64,000 bases of DNA from Bradyrhizobium manausense (GTDB taxonomy: Bacteria; Pseudomonadota; Alphaproteobacteria; Rhizobiales; Xanthobacteraceae): contig NZ_JAFCLG010000001.1 in the NCBI RefSeq assembly GCF_018129685.1, positions 868,001-932,000 of the forward strand. Direction: 5' to 3'. The notes below the pieces were generated by a model that searched no databases, was not told where the DNA came from, and was given only the letters and a program-made list of their open reading frames with translations. The translations under genes and the position numbers were made by a program. Of this stretch, positions 45,836-54,014 are shown in pieces. Positions within the stretch are counted from its first letter, which is position 1; the number at the start of each line of letters is the position of its first letter.

Positions 45836-46792
45836 ATGCGAGCGACAACGATGACGACCTCTTTGCCTGCCTTCCGCGCCCTTCTCGTCCTCGGCACCGT
45901 GCTGGGCGTTGCGCTGACCCTCGCCGTCGCGCCGGCACGAGCACAGAACATCGTCGTCATGGTCAACGGCGATCCCATCACCGATTTCGACATCGAGCAG
46001 CGCACCAAGCTCGAGACGCTGACGACGCAGAAGACGCCGAACCGGCAGGACGTCATCAACACGCTGATCGACGACAAGATCAAGCTGAAGGAAGGCAAGA
46101 AATACGGCGTCGATCCCGGCGTTTCCGACGTCAACCAGTCGTACGACGGCATGGCGCAGCGCATGCGCATCACGCCCGAGATGCTGACCAAGTCGCTCGA
46201 GGTCAAGGGCGTGCGCCCCGAGACCCTCAAGAACCGCATGAAGTCCGAGATGGTCTGGACCAGCCTCGTGCGCGGCCGTTTCAAGGAGAAGCTGATTGTC
46301 GGCGAGAAGGACGTCGCCGACAAGGTGCGCGAAGGCGGCACCGAGAAGCTCCAGATCGAGGGCACCGAATACAAGATGCAGCCGATCGTGCTGATCGTGC
46401 CACGCGGCTCGTCTGCGGCTTTCCAGGAGACGCGGATGAAGGAAGCAGAGCAATATCGCGCGCGCGTCGCAAGCTGCGAGGAAGCCAAATCACTGTTCCT
46501 GTCGACGCCGAACGCCACCATCCGCGAGAGTGTCACCAAGACGACCTCGGACCTTCCGGAGGCGCTGCGCAAGGTGCTCGACGATACCCCGGTCGGTCAT
46601 ATGACTGCGCCCGAGGTGACCAAGTCGGGGATCGAGATGGTGGTGCTGTGCTCGCGCAAGCCGACCACGATCGACACGCCGAAAAAGCGCGAGATTCAAC
46701 AGAAGATGTATGTGGAGAAGTACGAGAAGGTCCAGAAGGTCTATCTCGACGAGCTCCGCAAAGCGGCGATGATCGAATATCGCAACCGCTGA
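45836..46792 (+). CDS. surA: SurA-like periplasmic chaperone
   Basis: Periplasmic chaperone for outer-membrane proteins. 318 residues with a signal peptide (about 1-36, ending APARA). The SurA_N fold follows: IVVMVNGDPITDFDIEQRTK and VINTLIDDKIKLKEGKKYGV. The C-terminal half has a parvulin-like region with IVLIVPRGSSAAFQETRMKE, shorter than in E. coli SurA with its two PPIase domains. Follows lptD by 54 bp; its TGA overlaps the next start by one base. Operon context (lptD-surA-pdxA-ksgA) is the conserved proteobacterial order. Confidence 0.93.
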   Translation: MRATTMTTSLPAFRALLVLGTVLGVALTLAVAPARAQNIVVMVNGDPITDFDIEQRTKLETLTTQKTPNRQDVINTLIDDKIKLKEGKKYGVDPGVSDVNQSYDGMAQRMRITPEMLTKSLEVKGVRPETLKNRMKSEMVWTSLVRGRFKEKLIVGEKDVADKVREGGTEKLQIEGTEYKMQPIVLIVPRGSSAAFQETRMKEAEQYRARVASCEEAKSLFLSTPNATIRESVTKTTSDLPEALRKVLDDTPVGHMTAPEVTKSGIEMVVLCSRKPTTIDTPKKREIQQKMYVEKYEKVQKVYLDELRKAAMIEYRNR

Positions 46793-47802
46793 TGGCCGCT
46801 CCCGCAAAGCCCCTCGCACTCACGCTCGGAGAGCCCGCCGGCATCGGCCCGGACATCGCCATCGCCGCCTGGCTCAGGCGCCGCGAGCTGGGCCTGCCCG
46901 CCTTCTATCTGCTTGGCGATGCTGCGCTCATCGCGCAACGCGCCAAAACGCTCGGGGCCGAAATCCGTATCGCTGCAGTGAGCCCGGGCGAGGCGGCTGC
47001 CGCCTTTGCCGAGGCCCTGCCGGTGGTTGCGACCGGCGAGCGTGCCACGGCCGGGCCCGGCAAGCCCGACGCGTCGAGCGCTCCGGCCGCGCTCGCCTCG
47101 ATCCGCCAGGCGGTCGCAGACGTGCGAGCGGGCCGCGCCGGCGCCGTCGTCACCAACCCGATCGCCAAGAGCGTGCTCTACCGTGCCGGCTTCCGCCATC
47201 CCGGCCACACCGAATTCCTCGCCGAGCTCGCAGGCATCGACGGCCACGTGCCGCAGCCGGTGATGATGCTTTGGTCGCCGCGGCTTGCCGTGGTGCCGGT
47301 GACCATCCACGTATCCCTGCGCGATGCCCTGACCCAGCTCACGAGCGACCTCATCAGCTCGACCGTTCGCATCGTTGCGGCCGAGCTCAAATCCCGTTTC
47401 GGCATTGCGCGGCCGCGCATCGCAATATCGGGTCTCAATCCGCATGCCGGCGAGGACGGCTCGCTCGGTCATGAAGAGCAGACCGTGATCGCGCCGGCGA
47501 TCAAGGGACTGCGCAACGACGGCATCGACGCCAGGGGACCGCTGCCCGCCGACACCATGTTCCACGAAGCCGCGCGCAACACCTATGACTGCGCGGTCTG
47601 CATGTATCACGACCAGGCGCTGATCCCGATCAAGACGGTCGCTTTCGACGATGCCGTCAACGTCACGCTCGGCCTGCCCTTCATCCGCACCTCGCCCGAT
47701 CACGGCACCGCCTTTGATATCGCGGGGACCGGCAAGGCGAACCCCGCGAGCCTGATCGCGGCGCTCAAGCTTGCCAGCCGCATGGCGGCTGTAAACACCT
47801 GA
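46792..47802 (+). CDS. pdxA: 4-hydroxythreonine-4-phosphate dehydrogenase
   Basis: NAD-dependent step of deoxyxylulose-phosphate-dependent pyridoxal 5'-phosphate synthesis. 336 residues from [20 protein letters not shown], the conserved N-terminus; the ATG overlaps the surA stop (TGATG). Metal-binding and substrate motifs: [42 protein letters not shown] overlaps the start of ksgA by one base. Confidence 0.96.
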   Translation: MAAPAKPLALTLGEPAGIGPDIAIAAWLRRRELGLPAFYLLGDAALIAQRAKTLGAEIRIAAVSPGEAAAAFAEALPVVATGERATAGPGKPDASSAPAALASIRQAVADVRAGRAGAVVTNPIAKSVLYRAGFRHPGHTEFLAELAGIDGHVPQPVMMLWSPRLAVVPVTIHVSLRDALTQLTSDLISSTVRIVAAELKSRFGIARPRIAISGLNPHAGEDGSLGHEEQTVIAPAIKGLRNDGIDARGPLPADTMFHEAARNTYDCAVCMYHDQALIPIKTVAFDDAVNVTLGLPFIRTSPDHGTAFDIAGTGKANPASLIAALKLASRMAAVNT

Positions 47803-48656
47803 TGAGCGCGATCGACGACCTCCCGCCGCTTCGCGAGGTCATCCGCCAGCATGCATTGTCGGCCCGCAAATCGCTCGGTCAGAATTTTCTGCTCGACCTC
47901 AATCTCACCGCGCGCATCGCCCGCGCGGCCGCGCCGCTTGAAGATTCCACCATCGTCGAAATCGGCCCCGGCCCGGGCGGACTGACGCGCGCCCTGCTTG
48001 CCCTCGGTGCCAGGCGCGTCATCGCCATCGAGCATGACGAGCGGGCCGTTCCCGCCCTGCAGGATATTTCCGCGCGCTATCCCGACAGACTCGAGATCGT
48101 GCATGGCGATGCCATGACCTTCGACCCGCGCCCGCTGCTCGCCGGCGAGCGCGCGAAGATCGTCGCCAACCTGCCCTACAACATCGCGACCCAGCTTCTA
48201 ATCAACTGGCTGACCATCGAGCGGTGGCCGCCCTGGTATGACATGATGGTGTTGATGTTCCAGCGCGAGGTCGGCGAGCGCATCGTTGCGCGCGAGGACG
48301 AGGAGGCCTATGGCCGTCTCGGCGTGCTCGCCAACTGGCGCTGCGAGACCAAGATCCTGTTCGACATTTCGCCGTCGGCCTTCGTGCCGCCGCCGAAGGT
48401 GACGTCATCGGTCGTGCGCCTGGTGCCACGGGCAGAGCCGCTTCCCTGCGATCGCAAGCTGCTCGAGCAGGTCGCGGCCGCGGCCTTCGGCCAGCGCCGG
48501 AAAATGCTGCGGCAGAGCTTGAAATCCCTGGGCGTCGATCCCGCGCGGCTTGCACAGGCCGCCGGCGTCGATGCGACGCGGCGCGCGGAGACCATTCCCA
48601 TCTCCGGCTTTGTTGCCATGGCACGTGAATTGGCGGATATACGCAGCCAAGCGTGA
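47802..48656 (+). CDS. ksgA: 16S rRNA (adenine1518/1519-N6) dimethyltransferase
   Basis: Dimethylates two adjacent adenines in the 3' hairpin of 16S rRNA, a late step of small-subunit assembly. 284 residues. SAM site: [24 protein letters not shown]; catalytic loop [10 protein letters not shown]. The C-terminal helical domain is complete. Last gene of the lptF-to-ksgA run, with its ATG overlapping the pdxA stop. Confidence 0.97.
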   Translation: MSAIDDLPPLREVIRQHALSARKSLGQNFLLDLNLTARIARAAAPLEDSTIVEIGPGPGGLTRALLALGARRVIAIEHDERAVPALQDISARYPDRLEIVHGDAMTFDPRPLLAGERAKIVANLPYNIATQLLINWLTIERWPPWYDMMVLMFQREVGERIVAREDEEAYGRLGVLANWRCETKILFDISPSAFVPPPKVTSSVVRLVPRAEPLPCDRKLLEQVAAAAFGQRRKMLRQSLKSLGVDPARLAQAAGVDATRRAETIPISGFVAMARELADIRSQA

Positions 48657-48681
48657 GACTTTAAATTCCGGAGGAAAGAAA

Positions 48682-49740
48682 ATGGCGTTGATGCGTCGAC
48701 AGTCGCTGGTCAAATTCGATGCGCCCCTGTGCGAGACCATCGTCGACACACCCAAGCCGCAAGGCGCCGAGGTGCTGGTGCGCATCGAGCGCTGCGGCCT
48801 CTGCCATTCCGACCTGCACATCCAGGACGGCTATGCCGATCTCGGCGGCGGCAAGAAGCTGGACACGACGCGCGGCATGACGCTGCCCTTCACGCTCGGG
48901 CACGAGATCGCCGGCGTCGTCGAGGAAGTCGGCCCCGACGTGCCGGGCAGTCTCGTCGGTACGAAGAAGGCGGTGTTTCCCTGGATCGGCTGCGGCCAGT
49001 GCCGCGACTGCAAGAACGGCGACGAGAACCTGTGCGCCAGGCAGCGCTTCCTCGGCGTCTCCATCGACGGCGGCTTCGCCACCCACGTTCTGGTACCCGA
49101 TGCGAAATATCTGCTCGATTACGATCCCCTGCCCGTCAACCAGGCCGCGACCCTGATGTGCTCCGGCGTCACCGCCTACGGCGCCCTCAAGCGCCTGGTC
49201 GACCGTCCGCGCCAGCGCAATCTGCTGCTGATCGGCCTCGGCGGCGTCGGCATGATGGGCCTGTCATTCGCCCAAGCCATGTTCAAGCAGCCCATCACGG
49301 TTGCCGATCTGTCGCCGGCCGCGCGCGAGAGCGCGCTGAAGAACGGCGCAGCCGTCGCCTACGATCCGTCGGAGCCCGACGTGATCAAGCGCATTCTGAA
49401 AGAGACCGATGGCGGCTTCGACGAGGTCGTCGACTTCGCCGGCAATGAGAAGTCGATGGCGTTTGCGGTGGCGGTGGCCGCGCGTGGCGGCAAGGTCGTT
49501 GTCTCCGGCTTGATGGGCGGCCAGTTCACGCTGCCTATGGTGCAATGGGTCTACAAACGCCTCACCGTCGAGGGCTTCATGGTCGGCACGCTCGCCGAAG
49601 CCCACGAGTTGATGACGCTCGCCCGCGCCGGCAAGATCAGGCCGACGCCGATGCGTGAAGAGCCGATGGGCGATGTCCAGAAATGGATCGACGAATTGCG
49701 CGCCGGCAAGGTCGTCGGCCGCATCGTGCTGAAGAACTGA
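48682..49740 (+). CDS. zinc-dependent alcohol dehydrogenase (MDR family)
   Basis: Medium-chain dehydrogenase/reductase, 352 residues from the ATG at 48682, which follows GGAGG at good spacing. Catalytic zinc ligands: CGLCHSDLH, GHEIAG. The structural zinc lobe has four cysteines in CGQCRDCKNGDENLC. The Rossmann fold GLGGVGMMGLSFAQ (about residues 178-191) binds NAD(P). It oxidises or reduces a small alcohol or aldehyde; the exact substrate is unknown. A terminator follows. It begins an accessory block between ksgA and gmk. Confidence 0.9.
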   Translation: MALMRRQSLVKFDAPLCETIVDTPKPQGAEVLVRIERCGLCHSDLHIQDGYADLGGGKKLDTTRGMTLPFTLGHEIAGVVEEVGPDVPGSLVGTKKAVFPWIGCGQCRDCKNGDENLCARQRFLGVSIDGGFATHVLVPDAKYLLDYDPLPVNQAATLMCSGVTAYGALKRLVDRPRQRNLLLIGLGGVGMMGLSFAQAMFKQPITVADLSPAARESALKNGAAVAYDPSEPDVIKRILKETDGGFDEVVDFAGNEKSMAFAVAVAARGGKVVVSGLMGGQFTLPMVQWVYKRLTVEGFMVGTLAEAHELMTLARAGKIRPTPMREEPMGDVQKWIDELRAGKVVGRIVLKN

Positions 49741-49746
49741 GTTTCG

Positions 49747-49786
49747 GCCGGCGGCGTTATCAGTGTTTCACCGCCGGCGCTTTCTT
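49747..49786 (+). terminator. terminator after the alcohol dehydrogenase gene
   Basis: 8-bp stem GCCGGCGG (49747-49754) and CCGCCGGC (49771-49778) followed by GCTTTCTT. Confidence 0.7.
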
Positions 49787-49890
49787 CGGCGCAATTAACT
49801 CGGAATTGACGCAAGCCGTTGTTCCGCATAGGGGAACCCGTTGCCGTCGGACTATGGTCCCATGTCAACTTCCCTCTGCGGAATTCTGGA

Positions 49891-50058
49891 ATGAACATGC
49901 AGACCCTTCGCCGCTTCCTGGCCGACGAAACCGGCGCGACTGCGATCGAATACGGTCTGATCGCCGCCGGCATCGCGCTCGCCATCATCGCCGTGGTCAA
50001 CAATCTCGGCTCGACGTTGAAGCTGAAGTTCGGATCGATCAGCTCATCGCTGAAATAG
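49891..50058 (+). CDS. Flp/Fap-type pilin
   Basis: 55-residue type IVb pilin precursor. The sequence MQTLRRFLADETGATAIEYG shows a short basic leader, the G/A prepilin cleavage site and the Flp-type Glu-Tyr, followed by a hydrophobic segment (LIAAGIALAIIAVV). A start at 49897 (MQTLRR) is equally possible. No tad/cpa assembly genes are in the window, so secretion would rely on a remote locus. A small gene of unknown function follows. Confidence 0.9.
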   Translation: MNMQTLRRFLADETGATAIEYGLIAAGIALAIIAVVNNLGSTLKLKFGSISSSLK

Positions 50059-50122
50059 CGCGCGTCGTCGCGCGAGGCACGGCGCGTTCGGAACGCGCTG
50101 CGCTGCGCCGCGTTGGCAGCCC

Positions 50123-50380
50123 ATGTCCATTCGCTGCATCGTCGAGAGCGCATTCTTCATCGCCTGGAGCTTCCTCGAAAAGAGCGGCGAGCTCGGTCCG
50201 GCCGACGCGTCAGCGAACATCATTCTCGATGCGATCGAAGCGCAGCTCAAGACCGGTGAGCGTCGGCCGCTGATGCTGGCCAACAGAGCCATCGACGCGT
50301 ACCGGAATGCGAACCGCCACCAGGTCGCGCGCGCGACCCGACCTGGCTCGGCACGCGATGCCATCGGACCGTCGGCCTGA
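50123..50380 (+). CDS. small protein of unknown function (85 aa)
   Basis: 85 residues, probably cytoplasmic and helical: IVESAFFIAWSFLEKSGELG, ANIILDAIEAQLKTGE, RRPLMLANRAIDAYRN. The regular heptad-like spacing and charged helices look like a real protein, not a shadow frame. I recall similar short proteins in Bradyrhizobium but cannot name a family. It lies 64 bp after the Flp pilin gene. The basic C-terminal tail (from ~70) could be a non-native extension. Confidence 0.55.
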   Translation: MSIRCIVESAFFIAWSFLEKSGELGPADASANIILDAIEAQLKTGERRPLMLANRAIDAYRNANRHQVARATRPGSARDAIGPSA

Positions 50381-50478
50381 CGGCGTGATGTGGGTGAAGG
50401 CCGACGGACCGTCGGCAGAGTGTGCGCGGCACGCACCCGGCAGGCGTGACGCGGTAGTCCACCCGGGGGCACGCCCTG

Positions 50479-50494
50479 TGTTCACTCGTGAACA
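50479..50494. promoter_or_regulatory. candidate operator, TGTTCAC-TC-GTGAACA
   Basis: Perfect 7-bp inverted arms (50479-50485 and 50488-50494) with a 2-base spacer, about 210 bp upstream of the Crp/Fnr start. Confidence 0.45.
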
Positions 50495-50522
50495 GAACGC
50501 TCGCTGTCGTTCGAAGGTCCGG

Positions 50523-50541
50523 TGTTCTCCGGATGAGAACA
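50523..50541. promoter_or_regulatory. candidate operator, TGTTCTC-N5-GAGAACA
   Basis: Perfect 7-bp inverted arms (50523-50529 and 50535-50541), spacer CGGAT. It shares the TGTTC/GAACA ends of the site at 50479 but with a different spacing. GAACG...CGTTC lies between them. Confidence 0.4.
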
Positions 50542-50706
50542 GAGTTCGAGGCGTTGCCGGCGTGCAACGCGGGATGCTCCACAGGCGCCAGGCGTCAACT
50601 ATCTCGATTTCCCGTAAGCCCTTATGTGCACTTTGGAACCGTCGGTTCCTGCGCGGAAACGTAGGGTTCTCCCCGTTGCCGATTCCCGGCAGATAAGAGA
50701 ACAAGT

Positions 50707-51411
50707 GTGACCGGCCGGCCCCAGAACGAGCTCCTTCAGAAGCTCAGCACCCATGATTACGAGCTGCTCGCCGCTCACTTTCAATCGATCGACCTCGCCG
50801 CAGGCCACATCCTGCATCATGCCGGCGACAGCATCAGCGTCGTCCACTTCCCCTGCGGTCAGGCCATCGCGTCGTTCGCTGTGGCGGTCGAAGACGATCG
50901 CGAGGTCGAAAGCCTGCTCGTCGGTCGGGAGGGCGCGGTCGGCCTTCCAGCCGGCGGCGGCCCGTCGCAGGCCTATGCGCGCATCGTGGTCAAAGTCGGC
51001 GGCACGGTACTGCGCCTGCCGGCGCGCGCGCTCAAGCAGGCGCAGCAGCGATCGACGAGCCTCCAGGATCTGTTCGCGCGCTATGCCGCCTGCCAGCTCG
51101 CGCAGCTGCTGCAGACCGCGGCCTGCAATGCCGCGCATTCGATCGAGCAGCGCACGGCGAAATGGATCATCGCGGCTCAGGAGCACATTGGCGGCGACGA
51201 GATCCCTCTCACCCACGAGCAGCTCGCCAGCATGCTCGGCGTCTCGCGCAGCTATGCCAGCCGCGTCATCCAGATGCTGAAGGCAAGAGGCATCCTGGCA
51301 ACCCGGCGCGGCGCCCTCCTGGTCCTCGACGGACCGGCGCTTTCCGCCAGCGCCTGCGGCTGCAATGGCGCGTTGAAAAGGCATTTCGGCGAAGTGCTGA
51401 GCCGCCGGTGA
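50707..51411 (+). CDS. Crp/Fnr-family transcriptional regulator
   Basis: 234 residues, GTG start. N-terminal cyclic-nucleotide-binding-like jellyroll (~15-140) with HILHHAGDSISVVHFPCGQA and VGREGAVGLP; C-terminal winged HTH (~150-215) with LTHEQLASMLGVSRSYASRV as recognition region. The four N-terminal cysteines of Fnr-type iron-sulfur sensors are absent; a CGCNG appears near the C-terminus. The effector is unknown. It may regulate the adjacent pilin or caspase genes. Its own upstream region carries several inverted repeats. Confidence 0.9.
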   Translation: MTGRPQNELLQKLSTHDYELLAAHFQSIDLAAGHILHHAGDSISVVHFPCGQAIASFAVAVEDDREVESLLVGREGAVGLPAGGGPSQAYARIVVKVGGTVLRLPARALKQAQQRSTSLQDLFARYAACQLAQLLQTAACNAAHSIEQRTAKWIIAAQEHIGGDEIPLTHEQLASMLGVSRSYASRVIQMLKARGILATRRGALLVLDGPALSASACGCNGALKRHFGEVLSRR

Positions 51412-51978
51412 CGGCGCGGCCGATCCGCGGAACATATTCAGTTGGCCAGTGACGCGGCGCTTTCGGTAACGCACGCGATACATCGCAAAAGCCGGCCGGC
51501 ACTCACCCGAACGGTCCCTTGAATTGGAACGCAGCGAACTCCCGGCGCGTTTGTCCATCGTTGAAGCAGATGAAGAGTCCGAGCCCAATGATGAAGACGG
51601 CGAACCGCGTCGGCTGACAGCATTGTGCCTGCGCAGGAGCCACGCACTTGGTTCATCTTGGCAAATGGTACGATCCGATATCCGAGCGCTGGATCGCACC
51701 GCGACAGACGCGCCCGGCGATCAGGTCCCCGGAGCCGAGCGCGAACCACGTTCTCGAGCTTCAGAAGACGATCGAAGTCCAACGCATCTGGCGCGCACTG
51801 GTCGATTGCTGCGCGCGCAGTTGATTCTCCAATGGGCGTCGCCCGGACAAACCTGCCGCGGGACCGCGAAGCCATGCCCCCCCTCCCGCCGCACACGGGG
51901 ATACCGCCAACATGCCGCGCCGCTTTTCGACGATCCGCCGGGCTGGTAGATTGGCGCCATTGCTTTTGGGGAAATTTG
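51412..51978. other. 567-bp region without a confident gene
   Basis: Open frames here have unnatural composition. The best candidate is a 58-codon TTG-started frame at 51648-51824 (beginning LVHLGKWYDPISERWIAP), which looks protein-like but lacks a ribosome-binding site; it may be a remnant. No repeat or hairpin was seen. Confidence 0.4.
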
Positions 51979-53325
51979 ATGCACGCGAGGATTTTCAGTC
52001 GCGTCCTCATGCTGGCAGCGCTGGTCGCCACCACGCTCACCGTCGCGAGCCGGCCGGCTCTCGCCGAAAAGCGGGTCGCGCTGGTCGTCGGCAACTCCGC
52101 CTACAGGAACATCACGCCGCTCGACAATCCCTCCAAGGACGCGACGCTGATGGCGGAGACGCTCGGCTCGCTCGGCTTCTCGCTGGTCGGCGGCCATGCC
52201 CAGCTCGATCTCGACAAGACTGCGATGGACATCGCCGTGCAGAGCTTCGGCCGGCAGGTGCAGGGCGCCGACGTCGCGCTGTTCTACTATGCCGGTCACG
52301 GCGTGCAGGTCGCCGGCTCCAACTATCTCGTGCCTGTTGGCGCCAATCCGACCCGCGAGGCTGACGTCGATTTCCAGATGACCGACGTCAATCTGGTGCT
52401 GCGGCAGATGCAGGGCTCCGGCACGCGGCTCAACCTCGTCATCCTCGATGCCTGCCGCAACAACCCCTTTGGCTCGCGCGGCCTGCGCTCTTCCGACGGA
52501 GGTCTCGCGCAGATGCGCGCACCGGAAGGCACGTTGATCTCCTACGCGACGCAGCCAGGCAACGTTGCGCAGGACGGCAGCGACGGACACAGCCCCTACA
52601 CCAAGGCGCTCGCCACAACGGTGCGGACCGCCGGTCTCGACGTGTTCCAGACCTTCAACCAGGTCGGCCTTGCGGTGAAGCGCGCCACGTCAGGCGCGCA
52701 GCAGCCTTGGGTGTCGTCCTCGCCGATCGACGGCACCTTTTACTTCGTGCCGCCCACGCAAACCGCCCCGCCACAGGTCGCGGCGATGCAGCCGGATCTG
52801 TTGCCGTCGGAGCGCCTCCGCGCAGATCCCGATCGCGTTCCGCTGCGCGATGCCGCGCTGCTCAGCGAGTTGAACGAGCGGCTCTACGAACTCAATTTCG
52901 ATCCCGACACGCCCGACGGGCTGACCCGCGCCATCACCAAACTGCAGCAGCGAATTTCCATGGCGCCGACCGGTGAAGCGACCGAAGGCCTGCTGCTGCG
53001 GATGCGCAAGATGGAAGACCTCAAGCCGTGGGGCTCGATCGTCTACGGGCCGGACAGCAACAAATGGGGCATCTCGTGGAACCACGCCTCGCGGCGCGCA
53101 GCGGTGGCGGACGCGCGCGGCAATTGCGCCGGCGCGAAATGTCCGATCGAGCTCTCCTTCTACGGCAAGAGCTGCGGCGCCTTCGCGATCTCGGACAAAT
53201 CCTGGTCGCTGGTCCAGCGCGAGGGCGTGCAGCGCGCCAAGGACGCCGCGCTTGACGATTGCGGCAAGGCTGGCAAAGCTTGCCGCATTATTGGAGCCGT
53301 CTGTGCCGACGGCTCCGGGCGCTGA
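51979..53325 (+). CDS. secreted caspase-like protease (peptidase C14) fused to DUF4189
   Basis: 448 residues. The ATG at 51979 follows GGGGA and opens a signal peptide (~1-30, hydrophobic VLMLAALVATTLTVASRPALA). The p20-like domain (~32-260) has the His-Cys dyad: His107 in YYAGHGVQV and Cys159 in ILDACRNNPF. The start KRVALVVGNSAYRNITPL is characteristic of bacterial orthocaspases. After a Pro-rich linker, residues ~350-445 match the DUF4189 pattern: WGSIVYGPDSNKWGISWN, then regular cysteines (NCAGAKC, SCGAFA, DDCG, AVCADG) likely disulfide-bonded. This places the protease outside the cytoplasm. Substrate and activation are unknown. The frame is open ~350 bp upstream but those residues look untranslated. 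Confidence 0.9.
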   Translation: MHARIFSRVLMLAALVATTLTVASRPALAEKRVALVVGNSAYRNITPLDNPSKDATLMAETLGSLGFSLVGGHAQLDLDKTAMDIAVQSFGRQVQGADVALFYYAGHGVQVAGSNYLVPVGANPTREADVDFQMTDVNLVLRQMQGSGTRLNLVILDACRNNPFGSRGLRSSDGGLAQMRAPEGTLISYATQPGNVAQDGSDGHSPYTKALATTVRTAGLDVFQTFNQVGLAVKRATSGAQQPWVSSSPIDGTFYFVPPTQTAPPQVAAMQPDLLPSERLRADPDRVPLRDAALLSELNERLYELNFDPDTPDGLTRAITKLQQRISMAPTGEATEGLLLRMRKMEDLKPWGSIVYGPDSNKWGISWNHASRRAAVADARGNCAGAKCPIELSFYGKSCGAFAISDKSWSLVQREGVQRAKDAALDDCGKAGKACRIIGAVCADGSGR

Positions 53326-53352
53326 TTTTTCACGATGATGGATTTCTGGCTC

Positions 53353-53862
53353 ATGTCGCACACCGCAAGCCGCACATTTGGTCTCGCCACGCTCCTCCTC
53401 GCCCTCTCCGCTCCTTTAGCCTTCGCGCAATCCGGCAGCGCGGGCGGCTCGATCGGCAATGACGAAAAGTCACTGTCGGGCTCGCGCCAGGATAGTTCGC
53501 CAGGCCGGTCCGCCGAACCCGCGCCGTCGGCGCGCCGCAGCAAGCCGGCCGCTGGCGAACAGGGCTCGTCGCCGCGGCGCGGTGGTGGCGGCAGTGGCGG
53601 CGGCAGCTTCGATGGCGCCTGGGCCGTCACCAGCGTCGGCTGTGGTGGCACGTCCAACGGCGCTACCGTCGTGACCTCGGGCCGCGTGATCGGTGAAGGC
53701 GTCAGCGGGACGGTCAGCGCGAATGGCTCGGTCCACACTTTCGGCCAGGCCGGTAACGGCATCACCTATACCGGCGCCGGCCGCCTGTCCGGACGCAGCG
53801 GGTCCGGCACCTTCCGCCGCTCCGACGGCTGCTCGGGGACCTGGACCGCGAGCAAGCAATAG
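53353..53862 (+). CDS. secreted Gly/Ser-rich protein of unknown function
   Basis: 169 residues from MSHTASRTFG (ATGs at 53335 and 53338 are alternatives). Signal peptide about 1-25 (TLLLALSAPLAFAQ). A low-complexity, charged Ser/Pro/Arg/Gly segment (~25-80) leads to a compact C-terminal domain (~85-169): FDGAWAVTSVGCGGTSNG, then alternating Gly-rich strands, ending GCSGTWTASKQ with a pair of cysteines likely disulfide-bonded. The strand pattern suggests a small beta-barrel. It begins just after the caspase gene on the same strand. No known function. Confidence 0.75.
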   Translation: MSHTASRTFGLATLLLALSAPLAFAQSGSAGGSIGNDEKSLSGSRQDSSPGRSAEPAPSARRSKPAAGEQGSSPRRGGGGSGGGSFDGAWAVTSVGCGGTSNGATVVTSGRVIGEGVSGTVSANGSVHTFGQAGNGITYTGAGRLSGRSGSGTFRRSDGCSGTWTASKQ

Positions 53863-54014
53863 CGCCTGCAAAAAGCCTGAATTCACGGCGGAACGCACGC
53901 CGCGCGGGCCCGATTCAAGCCACATCCTCTCCGGATTTGCGGCTCATTGCCACCTAACTCTTTGTTGAGAAAGGCAAGGTAACGAGTTGCGTCATGCGTA
54001 ATCGGGAGACCAGG

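Larger units (their letters stand above)
50381..50706. other. intergenic region with inverted repeats upstream of the Crp/Fnr gene
   Basis: No gene supported. It contains a cluster of TGTTC/GAACA-type inverted repeats (annotated separately) ahead of the regulator start at 50707. Confidence 0.5.

Noticed and set aside
50307..50696. 129-codon frame between the small gene and the Crp/Fnr gene
   Set aside because: Arg/Pro-rich, no domain, overlaps the 85-aa gene and the inverted-repeat cluster.
51625..51978. N-terminal extension of the caspase protein
   Set aside because: 118 extra codons of unnatural composition precede a proper signal peptide and ribosome site at 51979.
51979..53325. Caspase as part of a phage-defence system
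   Set aside because: It has a signal peptide and DUF4189, with no sensor, TPR or toxin partner gene; exported orthocaspases of this type are common in rhizobia.
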